Assembly: GCA_039930945.1 (NCBI GenBank)
Contig: JBDTSW010000011.1
Coordinates: 1-33,431, forward strand
Reading direction: 5' to 3'
Source of the DNA: JBDTSW01 sp039930945
GTDB taxonomy: Bacteria; Actinomycetota; Thermoleophilia; Solirubrobacterales; 70-9
DNA: 33,431 nt
The first letter of the stretch is position 1. Each line of letters opens with the position of its first letter. Below the pieces are notes generated by a model that was given only the letters and a program-made list of their open reading frames with translations, made no database searches and was not told the origin of the DNA. The translations under genes and the position numbers were made by a program. Shown one piece after another: positions 13,378 through 20,483 of the stretch.

Positions 13378-14562
13378 ATGACGGGTGGGACCGTGATCGG
13401 CAGGGAAGGCGGGCGGCGTGCGGCCACGGTGGCGGCCGTCGCAATCGCAACCGTGGCCCTGGCGGCGCTGGTCGGACGCGCCCCGGCCGGAGCCGGGGTA
13501 TCCGACTACACGCTGGAGGATATCGGCGACTTCGACCAGCCGGTCCATGTCGCCGAGGCGCCAGGCGCCCCGGATCTGCTGTTCGTGGTCGAGAAGCCCG
13601 GGGTGGTGCGTGTCCTCGACAACGGCGTCGAGCAGGCGACGCCCTTCCTGAAAATGAGACGGCGGGTCTCGGACAGCGGCGAGCAGGGACTGCTGTCGAT
13701 CGCCTTCCACCCCAACTACGCCCAGAACCGCCGCTTCTTCGTCTTCTACGTCAATACCGACAGTGGGCACGACCTGCAGGTGGACCAATTCAGGCGCAGC
13801 CAGGACTCGGAGCTGCGCGCCGACAAGAGCTCGCGCCGCAAGGTGATCGTCATCCAGCACGACCAGGCGGACAACCACAACGCCGGCCAGCTCCAGTTCG
13901 GTCCCGACGACCGCCTCTACATCTCCACCGGCGACGGCGGGCCACAGGGCGACCCCGAGAACGACGCGCAGCGAAAGTCGAGCCTGCTCGGCAAGATCCT
14001 GCGGATCAGGCCGCGATATCAGGGTGGCTACACGGCGCCCGGGACGAACCCGTTCGTCGGCGCGCCCGGGGCAGACGAGGTGTTCGCGCGCGGCCTGCGT
14101 AATCCCTTCCGCTTCTCCTTCGACCGCGACACCGACGCCCTGACGATCGGAGACGTCGGTGGCAGCGCCTACGAGGAAGTCGACTACGTGGCCGACGGAG
14201 GCCTGGGCGCGAACTTCGGCTGGAACGACTACGAGGGCTCGCAGGAGACAACGTTCGGGATCGGACAGAACGCCCCAGGGCACGTACCGCCGATCCACGA
14301 GTACCCGAACGGCCTCGGCGCGGACGCCGTCACCGGGGGCTATGTCGTCCGCGATCCCGGCCTCCCCGGCCTTCAGGGCCAGTACGTCTTCGCCGACTTC
14401 TACGACGGCGACCTGCTCACGATCCAGGTGCCGAGCGGGGCGGCCGGCACCCCGGTCGACCTCCAGGTCGACTACCCGAGCTCGTTCGGCGAAGGTCTCG
14501 ACGGGCAGATCTACGTCGTCTCCCTGAACGGCGACGTGTTCGCGCTCGAGCAAGGCGCGTGA
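13378..14562 (+). CDS. second PQQ-dependent sugar dehydrogenase-like protein
   Basis: 394 residues, paralogue of the preceding gene. The export signal AATVAAVAIATVALAALVG lacks a lipobox cysteine, so this copy is probably released or retained by its helix. The propeller shows SGEQGLLSIAFHPNYAQNRR, DNHNAGQLQFGPDDRLYIST, GDGGPQGDPENDAQ, GLRNPFRFSFDRDTDALTIG and DVGGSAYEEVDYV. The two copies have diverged strongly outside the blade motifs, so the duplication is not recent. The ATG at 13378 is supported by TAAGCT seven bases upstream. Its stop overlaps the start of the wrecked third copy (GTGA). Confidence 0.8.
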   Translation: MTGGTVIGREGGRRAATVAAVAIATVALAALVGRAPAGAGVSDYTLEDIGDFDQPVHVAEAPGAPDLLFVVEKPGVVRVLDNGVEQATPFLKMRRRVSDSGEQGLLSIAFHPNYAQNRRFFVFYVNTDSGHDLQVDQFRRSQDSELRADKSSRRKVIVIQHDQADNHNAGQLQFGPDDRLYISTGDGGPQGDPENDAQRKSSLLGKILRIRPRYQGGYTAPGTNPFVGAPGADEVFARGLRNPFRFSFDRDTDALTIGDVGGSAYEEVDYVADGGLGANFGWNDYEGSQETTFGIGQNAPGHVPPIHEYPNGLGADAVTGGYVVRDPGLPGLQGQYVFADFYDGDLLTIQVPSGAAGTPVDLQVDYPSSFGEGLDGQIYVVSLNGDVFALEQGA

Positions 14563-14955
14563 TCAGGGGGGCGTCGGCGCTTGCCGCGGCCGCGCTGATC
14601 GCCGCTGGCACCTCGCTCGGCGCGGCCGGCAGCTCCCGGGCCAGGGGCGCCGCGCCCGCGTCGCCACTACGAGCAGCCGGTTGACGAGTACTCGCACCGC
14701 CAGGGCAACGTGATCACCGGTGGCCACATCGTCCGCGACCCGAGCCTGCCGACGCTCGAGGGCCGCTACCTGTACTCGGACTACTCCGCGGGCAAGTTGC
14801 GCAGCTTCAAGCCGAGGCTTTCCGGGGCGAAGGGCGATCGCAAGCTCGGCGTCTCGGTCGATCACCCGACCTCGCTCATGCCCGGCCCCGATCTCAGCGT
14901 CTACGTCACCTCGATCACGACCGGCAAGCTCTTCCGGTTGGTGGCGGAGCCCTAG
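14559..14955 (+). pseudogene. remnant of a third GSDH-family dehydrogenase
   Basis: An intact-looking start (GTG at 14559, overlapping the previous stop) gives a 41-residue signal-peptide frame (begins MIRGASALAAAALIAAGTSL) ending at TGA 14682-14684. Just before that stop, in another frame, the family C-terminus resumes: YEQPVDEYSHRQGNVITGGH, then RDPSLPTLEGRYLYSDYSAG and KLRSF, ending at 14955. These match CSVTGGYVVRDP and YGRYLYGDYCRGELRSF of the first copy. So some 250-300 residues of the propeller are missing and the frame is shifted: a decayed paralogue by internal deletion. The short signal-peptide frame may still be translated by coupling, but no function is expected. Confidence 0.8.
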
Positions 14956-14974
14956 CCCCAGCCCGGAGTCCGGG

Positions 14975-14980
14975 TAGGGT
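14975..14980 (+). promoter_or_regulatory. -10 box TAGGGT of the aldehyde dehydrogenase gene
   Basis: TAGGGT, 13 bases, then ATG at 14994, predicting a very short leader of about six bases. The adjoining palindrome at 14980-14994 covers the transcript start. Confidence 0.4.
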
Positions 14981-14994
14981 TCGCTGCCAGCGAA
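14980..14994. promoter_or_regulatory. operator-like palindrome TTCGCTG-C-CAGCGAA
   Basis: Perfect 7+1+7 inverted repeat lying between the -10 box and the first base of the ATG. Its position over the predicted transcription start suits a repressor site; the regulator is unknown. It could instead act as an RNA hairpin hiding the start. Confidence 0.45.
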
Positions 14995-16583
14995 TGGAGC
15001 CGACAGCGGCCAAAGCCCAGCGCCCCCAAGACCCGGCGTCTGACAACGGCGCCGCGCCCGCTGGGGGGGAGGCCTTCGAGGTTCTGTGCCCGGCCGACGG
15101 CTCGGTGATCGAGACCGTCGAGATCGCCACTCCCGAGAAGGTCGCCGAGGTGGTCGCGCGGGTTCGCGCTGCCCAGCCCGAGTGGGAGGCGATCGGCACC
15201 AGCGGACGCAGCCGCTGGCTCGCCCGCTGGCGAGACTGGCTGCTCGACAACCGCGAGCGCATCGCCGACATCGTCCAGGAGGAGACCGGCAAGGTCCGCG
15301 GCGACTCCGGCGTGGAGTCGATCTACCTCGAGATGGCCGCGAACTTCTGGGGCCACAACGCGGAGCGCTACCTCGCCGACGAGACGCCGACGCCCGGCCT
15401 GCTGCCGGCGAAGATGAAGCGCCTGCGCGTGCGCCACGTCCCTTTCCCGGTGGTCGGGATCATCAGCCCCTGGAACTTCCCGCTGATCCTCTCCGCCGGC
15501 GACGCCGTCCCGGCGCTGATGGCCGGCGCGGCGGTCGTGGTCAAGCCGAGCGAGTTCACGCCGCTGGAGCTGATCGAGGTCGTCCGCGGCTGGAAGCAGG
15601 AGGTCGGCGCCCCCGACGTCTTCGACTTCGTCAACGGCATGGGCGAGACCGGCGGCGCCCTCGTCGACGAAGTCGACTACATGCACTTCACCGGCTCGGA
15701 TCGCACCGGCCGGATCGTGATGAAGCGCGCCGCCGACACGCTCACCCCGGTCAGCCTCGAGCTCGGCGGCAAGGACCCCGCGATCGTGCTCGCCGACGCC
15801 GACATCGAGCGTGCCGCCAACGCCACCGCATACGGTGCCTTCGTCAACACGGGCCAGGTGTGCATGTCGATCGAGCGCATCTACGTCGAGGAGCCGGTCT
15901 ACGACGAGTTCGTCGGCAGGCTCGCCTCGAAGGTGGGCGAGCTGCGCCAGGGGACCGACGGGCGCGGCTACGGGATGGAGCAGGGGGCGATGGTCTCCCC
16001 GGCCCAGATCGAGATCGTCGCCGACCACGTCGAGGACGCTCGCTCCAAGGGCGCTCGGATCCTCACCGGCGGCAACCGCAAGGACGGCCCCGGCGACTGG
16101 TACGAGCCGACCGTGATCGCCGACGCCGACCACTCGATGAAGGCGATGGTCGACGAGACCTTCGGCCCGGTCGTCGGGGTGATGAAGGTCGCCGACGCCG
16201 ACGAGGCGGTCCGGCTCGCCAACGACAGCCGCTACGGCCTCTCGGCCTCGGTGTTCGCCGGCGATGTCAAGCGCGGCGAGCAGGTCGCAGAGCGGCTCGA
16301 GGTCGGGGCCTGCAACGTCAACGACGCGCTCGTCAACTACTTCCACCTCGAGGTGCCGATGGGCGGCTGGAAGGATTCCGGCATCGGCTGGCGCCACGGC
16401 CCCGGCGGAATCCGCAAGTACTGCCGCACGGAATCGATCGTGACCCCGCGCCTGCCGACCGCCAAGAGCGAGCCGCTGTGGTACCCCTACACGCCGAGGC
16501 GCCGGAAGACGATGAACCGTTTGTACCGCGCCTTCAACGCCCGCGGCCTGCGCAACCGCCTCGGGCTGGGCAAGCGCCGATGA
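14994..16583 (+). CDS. NAD(P)-dependent aldehyde dehydrogenase, GabD2-like
   Basis: 529-residue ALDH-superfamily enzyme that oxidises an aldehyde to its acid. The cofactor loop is GIISPWNFPLILSAGDAVPA, the general base is E256 in SLELGGKDP, and the nucleophile is C290 in NTGQVCMSIERIYV. The overall sequence and the unusual C-terminal extension (from about 490: AKSEPLWYPYTPRRRKTMNR and beyond, very basic) resemble actinobacterial succinate-semialdehyde dehydrogenase GabD2, but the substrate cannot be fixed by eye. A basic tail of this kind may touch membrane or nucleic acid. The ATG at 14994 lies at the edge of a 15-bp palindrome. Convergent with methionine synthase, nine bases apart. Confidence 0.8.
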   Translation: MEPTAAKAQRPQDPASDNGAAPAGGEAFEVLCPADGSVIETVEIATPEKVAEVVARVRAAQPEWEAIGTSGRSRWLARWRDWLLDNRERIADIVQEETGKVRGDSGVESIYLEMAANFWGHNAERYLADETPTPGLLPAKMKRLRVRHVPFPVVGIISPWNFPLILSAGDAVPALMAGAAVVVKPSEFTPLELIEVVRGWKQEVGAPDVFDFVNGMGETGGALVDEVDYMHFTGSDRTGRIVMKRAADTLTPVSLELGGKDPAIVLADADIERAANATAYGAFVNTGQVCMSIERIYVEEPVYDEFVGRLASKVGELRQGTDGRGYGMEQGAMVSPAQIEIVADHVEDARSKGARILTGGNRKDGPGDWYEPTVIADADHSMKAMVDETFGPVVGVMKVADADEAVRLANDSRYGLSASVFAGDVKRGEQVAERLEVGACNVNDALVNYFHLEVPMGGWKDSGIGWRHGPGGIRKYCRTESIVTPRLPTAKSEPLWYPYTPRRRKTMNRLYRAFNARGLRNRLGLGKRR

Positions 16584-16592
16584 AGGGCATGA

Positions 16593-19500
16593 TCAGGGTT
16601 CGGTGAGGGCGGGCTCGGCCGGGGGATCCGAGTCCGGCGGCATGGCTCCCCCGCGCTCGGTGCCGGCGATCATCTCGTCGGAGCGCTTGGAGGCCGGGAC
16701 GAATCCCGACTTCATCCCGAAGTAGACCGCCTGCGGGTGATGGGCGATGATCGCCGCAGTGGACTGCTCGGGCTCGAGCGCGTAGCCGCCGGAGAGCGAG
16801 ATCCCGATCTCGGAGAGGTCGAGCAGCCGGTCGACCTTGAGGTGCTCGTCCTGGTCGGGGCAGGCGGGATAGCCCCAGGAGTAGCGGCGGCCCTGGTCGA
16901 GGTCGATCCCGAGATCGCGACGGACCTGGGCGTGCAGCCATTCGGCCAGGCCCTCGGCGGCCTGCACCCCGAGCCCGTGGACGAAGAGCTGCTCGGCGAA
17001 TTCGCCCTCGCGCTCGAGCTCGCCGATCCGCTCGGTCACCTCGGGGCCGACCGTGACCGCCTGCAGCGCGACCACGTCCCTCACCGACCCCGACCCGCCC
17101 GGAGGCGAAGCCGAGGACGTGTCGGGCAGTTGTTCAAGGGGCCGGTAGAAGTCGGCCAGGCAGATCCGGTCGTGCTTGGGCTGGCGCGGGAAGACCAGCC
17201 GCTCGATCTCGCGGTCGTGGTCTGAGGGGTCGAAGATCACCAGCTCGTTGCCGTCGGCGTTGCAGGGGAAGTAGCCCAGCCGGGCCTGCGGGCGCAGGTA
17301 GTCCTGCTGGCGCCACATCCGCTCCAGCTTCGGGGCGAAGCCCTCGTCGCCGTCGTGGCCCTCGACGATCCGGCGCCAGGCCTCCCCCTTGTTGCCGCGC
17401 CCGCCCCAGTGGAGCTTGAAGAGGACGTGGCGGTCGAGGTAGGGGAAGACCTCGTCGAGGTCGATCTCGACGTCGCGGGCCCCCCAGAAAGGCGGCTCGG
17501 GGATCGGCGCGTCGGTTGCCACCGGGGAACGAACCGTGTCGTCGCCGACCGGCGGCGAGTCGTCGAGCACCTCCGGCTTGTTGCGCAGCGCCTCTGCCTC
17601 GTCGCGGACCTCCGCCACCAACGCCTCCCGGGCATCGGCGTCGACCAGCGCGTCGACCGTGTCGAGCCCGGCGAAGGCGTCCTTGCAGTAGAAGACCCCC
17701 GGCTCGTAGACCTCGTCGGACTCCTTGCCGTGCGGATAGAGGACGCGGCGGCCGAAGTCGCGGTTGATCGCGGCACCGCCGATCAGCACCGGGAACCGCA
17801 GCTCGCGCTGATGCAGCTCCTGGATGCAGGCCGGCATCTGCTTCGAGGTCGAGACGAGCAGGGCCGAGAGGCCGATCGCGTCGGCGTCGTGCTCGATCGC
17901 GGCGTCGATGATCGTCTCGATCGGGACCTGCTTGCCGAGGTCGACGACCGTGTAGCCGTTGTTGGTCAGGATCGTGTTCACCAGCGACTTGCCGATGTCG
18001 TGGACGTCGCCGAAGACGGTCGCGATCACGACCTTGCCCTTGGCGTGCCCCTCGATCCGGTCGAGGTAGTTCTCGAGCCGAGCGACGGCACGCTTCATTA
18101 CCTCGGCCGACTGCAACACGAACGGCAGGATCAGCTCGCCCGCTCCGAACTTGTCGCCGACCTCCTTCATCGCCGGCAGCAACACCTTGTTCAGGGTCGG
18201 GACCGCGCCGATCTTTGACACCGAGCGGTCGATCCACTCCTCGACGCCGTCCTTGCGGCGCCGCAGGATGTGCCAGTGCAGCGCCTCCTCGGGCTCCATC
18301 TCGGCGGTCGGGTCCTCGGCCTCGGCCTCCTCCTCCGGCCCCTTCGACTCGAAGTGCTCGATGAAGCGCTCGAGCGCGTCCTCTCGTCGGTTGAAGACGA
18401 GGTCGTCGGCGAGCTCGCATTCGTTCGAGGTGATCTCCCCGTAGGGGGTGATGTGGTTGGGGTTGACCATCGCCAGGTCGAGCCCGGCCTCGACGCAATG
18501 GTGCAGGAAGACCGAGTTGAGGACCGCGCGCGCCGGCGGCGAGACCCCGAAGGAGACGTTGGAGACGCCGAGCGAGGTCTTCACCCCGGGCAGCCCCCGC
18601 TTGATCGCCTGGATCCCCTCGATCGTCGCCAGCGCCGAGGGCTTCCACTCGTCGTCGCCGGTGGTCAGGGTGAAGGTGAGCGCGTCGAAGATCAGCGAGT
18701 CGCGCGGCAGGCCGTGCTCGTCGCAGGCGATCTCGGTGATCCGCCGGGCGACCTCGAGCTTGCGCTCGGCCGTCTTCGCCATCCCGGCCTCGTCGATCGT
18801 CAGCGCGATCAGGGCGGCCCCGTGCGCCGTCGCCAGCGGGATCACCCGGTCGGCCTTGTCGCGGCCGGCCTCGAGGTTGATCGAGTTGACGATCGCCCGG
18901 CCGGGGATCCGCTCCAGCGCAGCCTCGATCACCTCGGGCTCGGTCGAGTCGATCTGGATCGGCGCGGGTTGGGTCAGCGAGATCCGCCCGACCACCTCCC
19001 CCATCTGCTCGGCCTCGTCCTGGCGCTCGGTCAGGGCGACGCAGACGTCGAGCACGTGGGCGCCGCCCTCGACCTGGTCGGAGGCGATCCGCACGAGGCC
19101 GTCGTAGTCTGAGGCGAGCAGCAGCTCCTTTGCCTGGCGCGATCCCTGTGAGTTGACCCGCTCGCCGACCAGCGTCGGCGCCGGCTGCTGCGCGAGGTCG
19201 GTCGCGGTCATCATCGAGGAGACGCGCGGCGGCCCGGGCTCGGGGCGCTCGCCTGGCACGCATCCGGCCACCCGCTCGGCGATCGCCCGGATGTGGTCGG
19301 GGGTCGTGCCGCAGCAGCCGCCGACGATGCCGACGCCGTGGCGCTCGACGAACTCGCCGAGCACCGCCGAGATCCGCTCGGGGCCCTCGGGGAAGATCGT
19401 CTCGCCGTCGGGTCCCTGCAGGGGCAGGCCCGCGTTGGGGATGCAGTGCACCGGTAGCGGGCTGCGCTCACCGAGGTAGCGGATCGCGTCGCGCATGTCC

Positions 19501-20189
19501 TCGGGCCCGGTCGAGCAGTTGAGGCCGATCACGTCCACGCGGAGCGCGGTCATCATCGTCAGCACCGCCTCGATGTCAGTGCCGAGGAGCATCTTCCCGC
19601 CCTGTGGAAGCAGCGAGACCGAGGCCTGCAGCGGGAGCGTGCGCCCGGTCGTCGCGAAGGCCTCGCGGGTGCCGAAGATCGCCGCCTTGACCTCGAGGAT
19701 GTCCTGCGCGGTCTCGATCATGATCAGGTCGGCGCCGCCTTCCACCAGGCCCTGCGCCTGCTCGGCGAAGACCTCGACCAGGCGCCGGAAGCTGATCGCG
19801 CCGAGGGTCGGGTCGTCGGAGGCCGGCAGGAAGCCGGTGGGGCCGATCGAGCCGGCGACGAAGCGGGAGACCCCCGCCGCATTGCGCGCGATCTCGGCCG
19901 CCGAGCGGTTGATCTCGAGCGTGTGCTCGCCCAAGCCCCACTCGTCGAGCTTCAGTCGCGAGCCCTGGAAGGTGTCGGTCTCGACCACCTCGGCCCCGGC
20001 CTCGACCATCGAGGCGTGGACGCCCTCGATCACGTCGGGGCGGTTGAGGACCAGCGCCTCGTGGCACTTGCCCCCGAGGCCGCCGAAGTCGGCGGCCGAG
20101 AGGTCGAACTGCTCCAGCGTCGCGCCCATGCCCCCGTCGAACACGACCACGCGCTCACGCACCGCTCCCAGGAAGTCACGCTCAGCCAT
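16593..20189 (-). CDS. metH: cobalamin-dependent methionine synthase
   Basis: 1198 residues with all four MetH modules: homocysteine domain (about 10-310; zinc ligands C225 in GLNCSTGP and C292, C293 in GGCCGTTP), methyltetrahydrofolate domain (about 335-600, GERVNSQGSRQAKELL), B12 domain (axial H730 in GDVHDIGKS) and reactivation domain (about 870-1180, GYPACPDQDEHLKVDRLLDL). It transfers the methyl group of methyltetrahydrofolate to homocysteine in the cytoplasm. In the reactivation domain, between LADFYRP and DVVALQAVTVG, an extra stretch LEQLPDTSSASPPGGSGSVR is encoded by a dispersed palindromic element. A -10-like TACCAT ten bases before the ATG suggests a near-leaderless transcript; no cobalamin riboswitch was recognised upstream. 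Confidence 0.93.
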   Translation of the reverse strand: MAERDFLGAVRERVVVFDGGMGATLEQFDLSAADFGGLGGKCHEALVLNRPDVIEGVHASMVEAGAEVVETDTFQGSRLKLDEWGLGEHTLEINRSAAEIARNAAGVSRFVAGSIGPTGFLPASDDPTLGAISFRRLVEVFAEQAQGLVEGGADLIMIETAQDILEVKAAIFGTREAFATTGRTLPLQASVSLLPQGGKMLLGTDIEAVLTMMTALRVDVIGLNCSTGPEDMRDAIRYLGERSPLPVHCIPNAGLPLQGPDGETIFPEGPERISAVLGEFVERHGVGIVGGCCGTTPDHIRAIAERVAGCVPGERPEPGPPRVSSMMTATDLAQQPAPTLVGERVNSQGSRQAKELLLASDYDGLVRIASDQVEGGAHVLDVCVALTERQDEAEQMGEVVGRISLTQPAPIQIDSTEPEVIEAALERIPGRAIVNSINLEAGRDKADRVIPLATAHGAALIALTIDEAGMAKTAERKLEVARRITEIACDEHGLPRDSLIFDALTFTLTTGDDEWKPSALATIEGIQAIKRGLPGVKTSLGVSNVSFGVSPPARAVLNSVFLHHCVEAGLDLAMVNPNHITPYGEITSNECELADDLVFNRREDALERFIEHFESKGPEEEAEAEDPTAEMEPEEALHWHILRRRKDGVEEWIDRSVSKIGAVPTLNKVLLPAMKEVGDKFGAGELILPFVLQSAEVMKRAVARLENYLDRIEGHAKGKVVIATVFGDVHDIGKSLVNTILTNNGYTVVDLGKQVPIETIIDAAIEHDADAIGLSALLVSTSKQMPACIQELHQRELRFPVLIGGAAINRDFGRRVLYPHGKESDEVYEPGVFYCKDAFAGLDTVDALVDADAREALVAEVRDEAEALRNKPEVLDDSPPVGDDTVRSPVATDAPIPEPPFWGARDVEIDLDEVFPYLDRHVLFKLHWGGRGNKGEAWRRIVEGHDGDEGFAPKLERMWRQQDYLRPQARLGYFPCNADGNELVIFDPSDHDREIERLVFPRQPKHDRICLADFYRPLEQLPDTSSASPPGGSGSVRDVVALQAVTVGPEVTERIGELEREGEFAEQLFVHGLGVQAAEGLAEWLHAQVRRDLGIDLDQGRRYSWGYPACPDQDEHLKVDRLLDLSEIGISLSGGYALEPEQSTAAIIAHHPQAVYFGMKSGFVPASKRSDEMIAGTERGGAMPPDSDPPAEPALTEP
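17085..17135 (+). repeat. dispersed palindromic element, copy C, in frame inside metH
   Basis: Arms CCCGAC (17089-17094) and GTCGGG (17121-17126) surround CCCGGAGGCGAAGCCGAGG; the tail is CAGTTGTTC. Here the hairpin tip is GGC-GAA-GCC instead of CGC-GAA-GCG, a paired double change. It is read in the same frame as copy A, giving SSASPP where copy A gives SSASRP. Confidence 0.75.
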
Positions 20190-20199
20190 GCCGGGGTTG

Positions 20200-20205
20200 A
20201 TGGTA
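20200..20205 (-). promoter_or_regulatory. -10 box TACCAT before metH
   Basis: Minus-strand TACCAT, ten bases, then ATG at 20189; predicted leader about three bases. No Shine-Dalgarno or riboswitch seen. Confidence 0.35.
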
Positions 20206-20240
20206 GGGGGCGGAAAGCGGGTGCCTTGCAGGCTTGCGGC

Positions 20241-20339
20241 CTAGGAGGCCGACGTGCGCAGCGCCCGCCCGGGCATGTCCGAGAACATCAGCTGCTCCCG
20301 GTGGGCGCTAGGCGGGCGGTGTGCGGCAAACGTCCTCAC
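20241..20339 (-). CDS. possible 32-residue small protein upstream of metH
   Basis: Starts at a GTG (20339) lying exactly seven bases after TATTCT, the leaderless arrangement used by neighbours. It begins MRTFAAHRPPSAHREQ, continues LMFSDMPGRALRTSAS and ends at TAG. From the ninth codon on, nearly every third codon position is G or C, as in real genes of this genome. It resembles no family known to me. It lies 51 bases before metH on the same strand, so it could be a separate small gene, an upstream control frame, or the tail of a decayed gene: the same frame stays open upstream through repeat copy D. Existence is inferred only. Confidence 0.35.
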   Translation of the reverse strand: MRTFAAHRPPSAHREQLMFSDMPGRALRTSAS

Positions 20340-20346
20340 TGCGCCA

Positions 20347-20352
20347 AGAATA
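20347..20352 (-). promoter_or_regulatory. -10 box TATTCT for the possible small gene
   Basis: Minus-strand TATTCT, seven bases (TGGCGCA), GTG at 20339. It is the best -10 match in the gap between metH and the glycosyltransferase gene. Confidence 0.45.
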
Positions 20353-20377
20353 GCGACGGTAACTCCGGCGGCCTGGG

Positions 20378-20483
20378 CTAGCGGCAGAGCCGCGGGTCCC
20401 GGGCATGAGCCTGCCGGGTCAGGTTCCGCGCCCGAACCCGCCGGGAGCGGACGCGAAGCGGAGCATCCCGGCGGAGTTATTCC
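20378..20483 (+). repeat. dispersed palindromic element, copy D, full length
   Basis: Full 106-bp copy. The left hairpin is GCGGC-AGA-GCCGC; the right hairpin has arms CCGCCGGGA (20438-20446) and TCCCGGCGG (20466-20474) around GCGGACGCGAAGCGGAGCA; the tail is AGTTATTCC. It abuts the stop codon of the glycosyltransferase gene. CTAGC occurs at both ends (20378-20382 and 20483-20487). Read on the minus strand in the frame used in copies A and C it gives GITPPGCSASRPLPAG. Confidence 0.8.

Noticed and set aside
20190..20482. Cobalamin riboswitch upstream of metH
   Set aside because: I looked for a B12-box-like segment and long paired architecture on the minus strand and saw none. The space is taken by a repeat copy and a possible small gene, and a -10 box lies ten bases before the ATG.
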